From NCBI GenBank assembly GCA_002701845.1, contig NZXG01000048.1:62001-126000 (forward strand): a stretch of DNA of 64,000 nt, written 5' to 3'. Below the pieces are notes generated by a model. That model was given only the letters and a program-made list of their open reading frames with translations, did not search any database and was not told the DNA's origin. Below are positions 62,787 to 64,000 of the stretch, in pieces. Made by a program: the position numbers and the translations under genes. How positions within the stretch are numbered: the first letter of the stretch is position 1; the number at the start of each line of letters is the position of its first letter. Source of the DNA: Pseudomonadales bacterium (GTDB lineage Bacteria > Pseudomonadota > Gammaproteobacteria > Pseudomonadales > Ketobacteraceae).

Positions 62787-63680
62787 ATGCATTATCCCAC
62801 GATTGAAGACTTTGTAGGAAACACGCCGCTGGTGCGCTTGCAGCGCCTGCCCGGAGCCACCAGCAACACCTTGCTGGTGAAGCTGGAGGGCAACAATCCC
62901 GCGGGGTCGGTGAAAGACCGTCCGGCGCTGAATATGATTCAGGCGGCGGAGGACCGGGGCCAGATCAAACCCGGGGACACCCTGATCGAAGCCACCAGCG
63001 GCAATACCGGGATCGCCCTGGCCATGGCCGCCGCCATCAAGGGCTATCGGATGGTACTGATCATGCCTGACAATATGAGCGCGGAGCGGCGCGCCGCCAT
63101 GGCGGCTTATGGCGCGGAGCTGGTGCTGGTGTCCAAGGCCCAGAGTATGGAGGGCGCGCGGGATCTGGCCCAGCAGATGCAGGTGGAAGGCAAAGGGGTG
63201 GTACTGGATCAGTTCGACAATCAGGATAACCCGGAGGCCCACTACCGTGGCACGGGGCCGGAAATCTGGCGTGACACCCGGGGTACGGTGACTCACTTCG
63301 TCAGCTCCATGGGCACCACCGGCACGATAATGGGCACCTCCCGCTATCTGAAAGAGCAAAACCCAGAAGTGGAGATCATCGGCCTGCAACCCCGGGAGGG
63401 GGCTTCTATCCCCGGCATTCGCCGCTGGCCTGAGGCCTATCTGCCGAAGATCTTCGACGCCTCCCGGGTGGACTGGGTGATTGATGTGGGCCAGGAGGAC
63501 GCCGAAGTGACCATGCGCCGGCTCGCCAGCGAAGAGGGCATTTTCTGCGGCGTCTCCTCCGGCGGGGCGGTGGCCGGTGCCCTGCAACTGTCGCAGCAGG
63601 TACAGAACGCGGTGATTGTGGTGATCATCTGCGACCGTGGCGACCGCTATCTTTCCACTGGCGTGTTTGACGCCATCTGA
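62787..63680 (+). CDS. cysM: cysteine synthase B
   Basis: The 297-residue PLP enzyme makes cysteine from O-acetylserine and sulphide or thiosulphate. The PLP lysine is in NPAGSVKDRPALNMI (about residue 42), the substrate loop is EATSGNTGIALA (about 70-81), and GTTGTIMG binds the PLP phosphate. The VKDRPALNMI and REGASIPGIRRW segments favour CysM over CysK. It is divergent from gacS with a 159-bp intergenic region in which I see no strong site. Confidence 0.94.
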   Translation: MHYPTIEDFVGNTPLVRLQRLPGATSNTLLVKLEGNNPAGSVKDRPALNMIQAAEDRGQIKPGDTLIEATSGNTGIALAMAAAIKGYRMVLIMPDNMSAERRAAMAAYGAELVLVSKAQSMEGARDLAQQMQVEGKGVVLDQFDNQDNPEAHYRGTGPEIWRDTRGTVTHFVSSMGTTGTIMGTSRYLKEQNPEVEIIGLQPREGASIPGIRRWPEAYLPKIFDASRVDWVIDVGQEDAEVTMRRLASEEGIFCGVSSGGAVAGALQLSQQVQNAVIVVIICDRGDRYLSTGVFDAI

Positions 63681-63686
63681 TTGCGT

Positions 63687-64000
63687 ATGAACGTGTTGGT
63701 ATTTGACATTGAAACCGTGCCGGATGTGGCCAGCGGCCGCGATTTGCTGGCGCTGGAGGGTCTCAACGACGCCGATACCGCCAGCGCCATGTTCAATTTG
63801 CGGCGCCAGGAGGCGGGCCATGACTTCCTGCGTCTGCACCTGCATCAGGTGGTGGCCATTTCCGCGGTGTTCCGGTCCCGGGATCAGATTGCGGTCTGGT
63901 CTCTGGGGGAGCCCGAAGACCCGGAGAAAATCCTGCTGGAAAAGTTTTTTCATCTGATTGAGCATTTCAGCCCCACCCTGGTGAGCTGGAACGGCTCCGG
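63687..64000 (+). CDS. PolB-type 3'-5' exonuclease, partial
   Basis: The frame starts at ATG 63687, six bases after cysM, and runs off the window at residue 104. DIETVPD near the N-terminus is the exonuclease ExoI motif, and SPTLVSWNGSG is typical of the predicted 3'-5' exonuclease family related to the PolB proofreading domain (DNA_pol_B_exo2). The same gene follows cysM in Pseudomonas-type genomes. It may act in DNA or RNA repair; no role is proven. Its C-terminus is not visible here. Confidence 0.85.
   Translation, partial: MNVLVFDIETVPDVASGRDLLALEGLNDADTASAMFNLRRQEAGHDFLRLHLHQVVAISAVFRSRDQIAVWSLGEPEDPEKILLEKFFHLIEHFSPTLVSWNGS

Noticed and set aside
1-64000. CRISPR arrays, insertion sequences, prophage or tRNA/rRNA genes
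   Set aside because: No regular spaced repeats, transposase or phage motifs or tRNA cloverleaf sequence were seen; the short tandem repeats have only two copies each.

Overview
The window looks like chromosome from a high-GC gammaproteobacterium of the Pseudomonadales/Oceanospirillales type (Alcanivorax- or Marinobacter-like; genus not resolved). The evidence is gene order. xerD-dsbC, hom-thrC-recJ and prfB-lysS occur in sequence. So do sdhE-ygfX / nadB / rpoE-rseA-rseB-rseC / lepA-lepB-rnc-era-recO-pdxJ-acpS. A GacS/BarA kinase lies opposite cysM. A DesT/FabR-controlled desaturase and a valine-degradation operon next to an MmsR-like regulator also fit. I see no phage, insertion sequence, CRISPR array, rRNA or tRNA gene.

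Layout. 1-2.1 kb: a frameshifted porin-like gene, a small outer-membrane barrel and a small helical protein, all on the minus strand. 2.1-5.3 kb: acyl-CoA desaturase and its ferredoxin-type reductase, divergent from a FabR/DesT-type repressor, with three 18-bp palindrome-like sites between them. 5.3-9.1 kb: two tandem paralogous 7TMR-DISM diguanylate cyclases; the downstream copy has an in-frame TGA where its paralogue has Trp. 9.3-16.8 kb: a 37-residue membrane peptide, xerD, dsbC (with a close match to a sigma-E promoter), alaC, hom, thrC and recJ. 17.1-24.3 kb: an orphan PilJ-type sensor protein, a crotonase, an acyl-CoA dehydrogenase, a GlxA-type AraC regulator and a 7TMR-DISM hybrid kinase. 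24.4-29 kb: prfB with its programmed frameshift, lysS, a DnaJ-related protein, a cold-shock protein with a long leader, and SlyD.

29.1-37.3 kb is the most unusual part: a flavin reductase-like protein, a GAF histidine kinase, a CHASE2 nucleotide cyclase, a 1,133-residue FecR-TPR-beta-barrel protein and a coupled small lipoprotein. The last three could form an envelope signalling or export module; that is inference. 37.3-40 kb: a sugar-phosphate mutarotase, a stand-alone terminator, a TetR regulator overlapping ung. 40-45.9 kb: valine catabolism (mmsR / mmsA, isobutyryl-CoA dehydrogenase, 3-hydroxyisobutyryl-CoA hydrolase, mmsB). 45.9-50.3 kb: an HDOD protein, ygfZ, sdhE, ygfX and nadB. 50.5-59.8 kb: the sigma-E operon followed by lepA to acpS. 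59.8-64 kb: GacS/BarA, cysM and the start of a PolB-type 3'-5' exonuclease cut by the window edge.

Themes: envelope stress (rpoE locus, dsbC, barrel proteins), second-messenger and two-component signalling (two GGDEF proteins, three histidine kinases, one class III cyclase, one HDOD protein), and fatty-acid/branched-chain acyl-CoA metabolism. Two genes in the first 7 kb carry disruptions (a one-base frameshift and an in-frame stop); whether these are real or sequence errors cannot be decided from the sequence alone.
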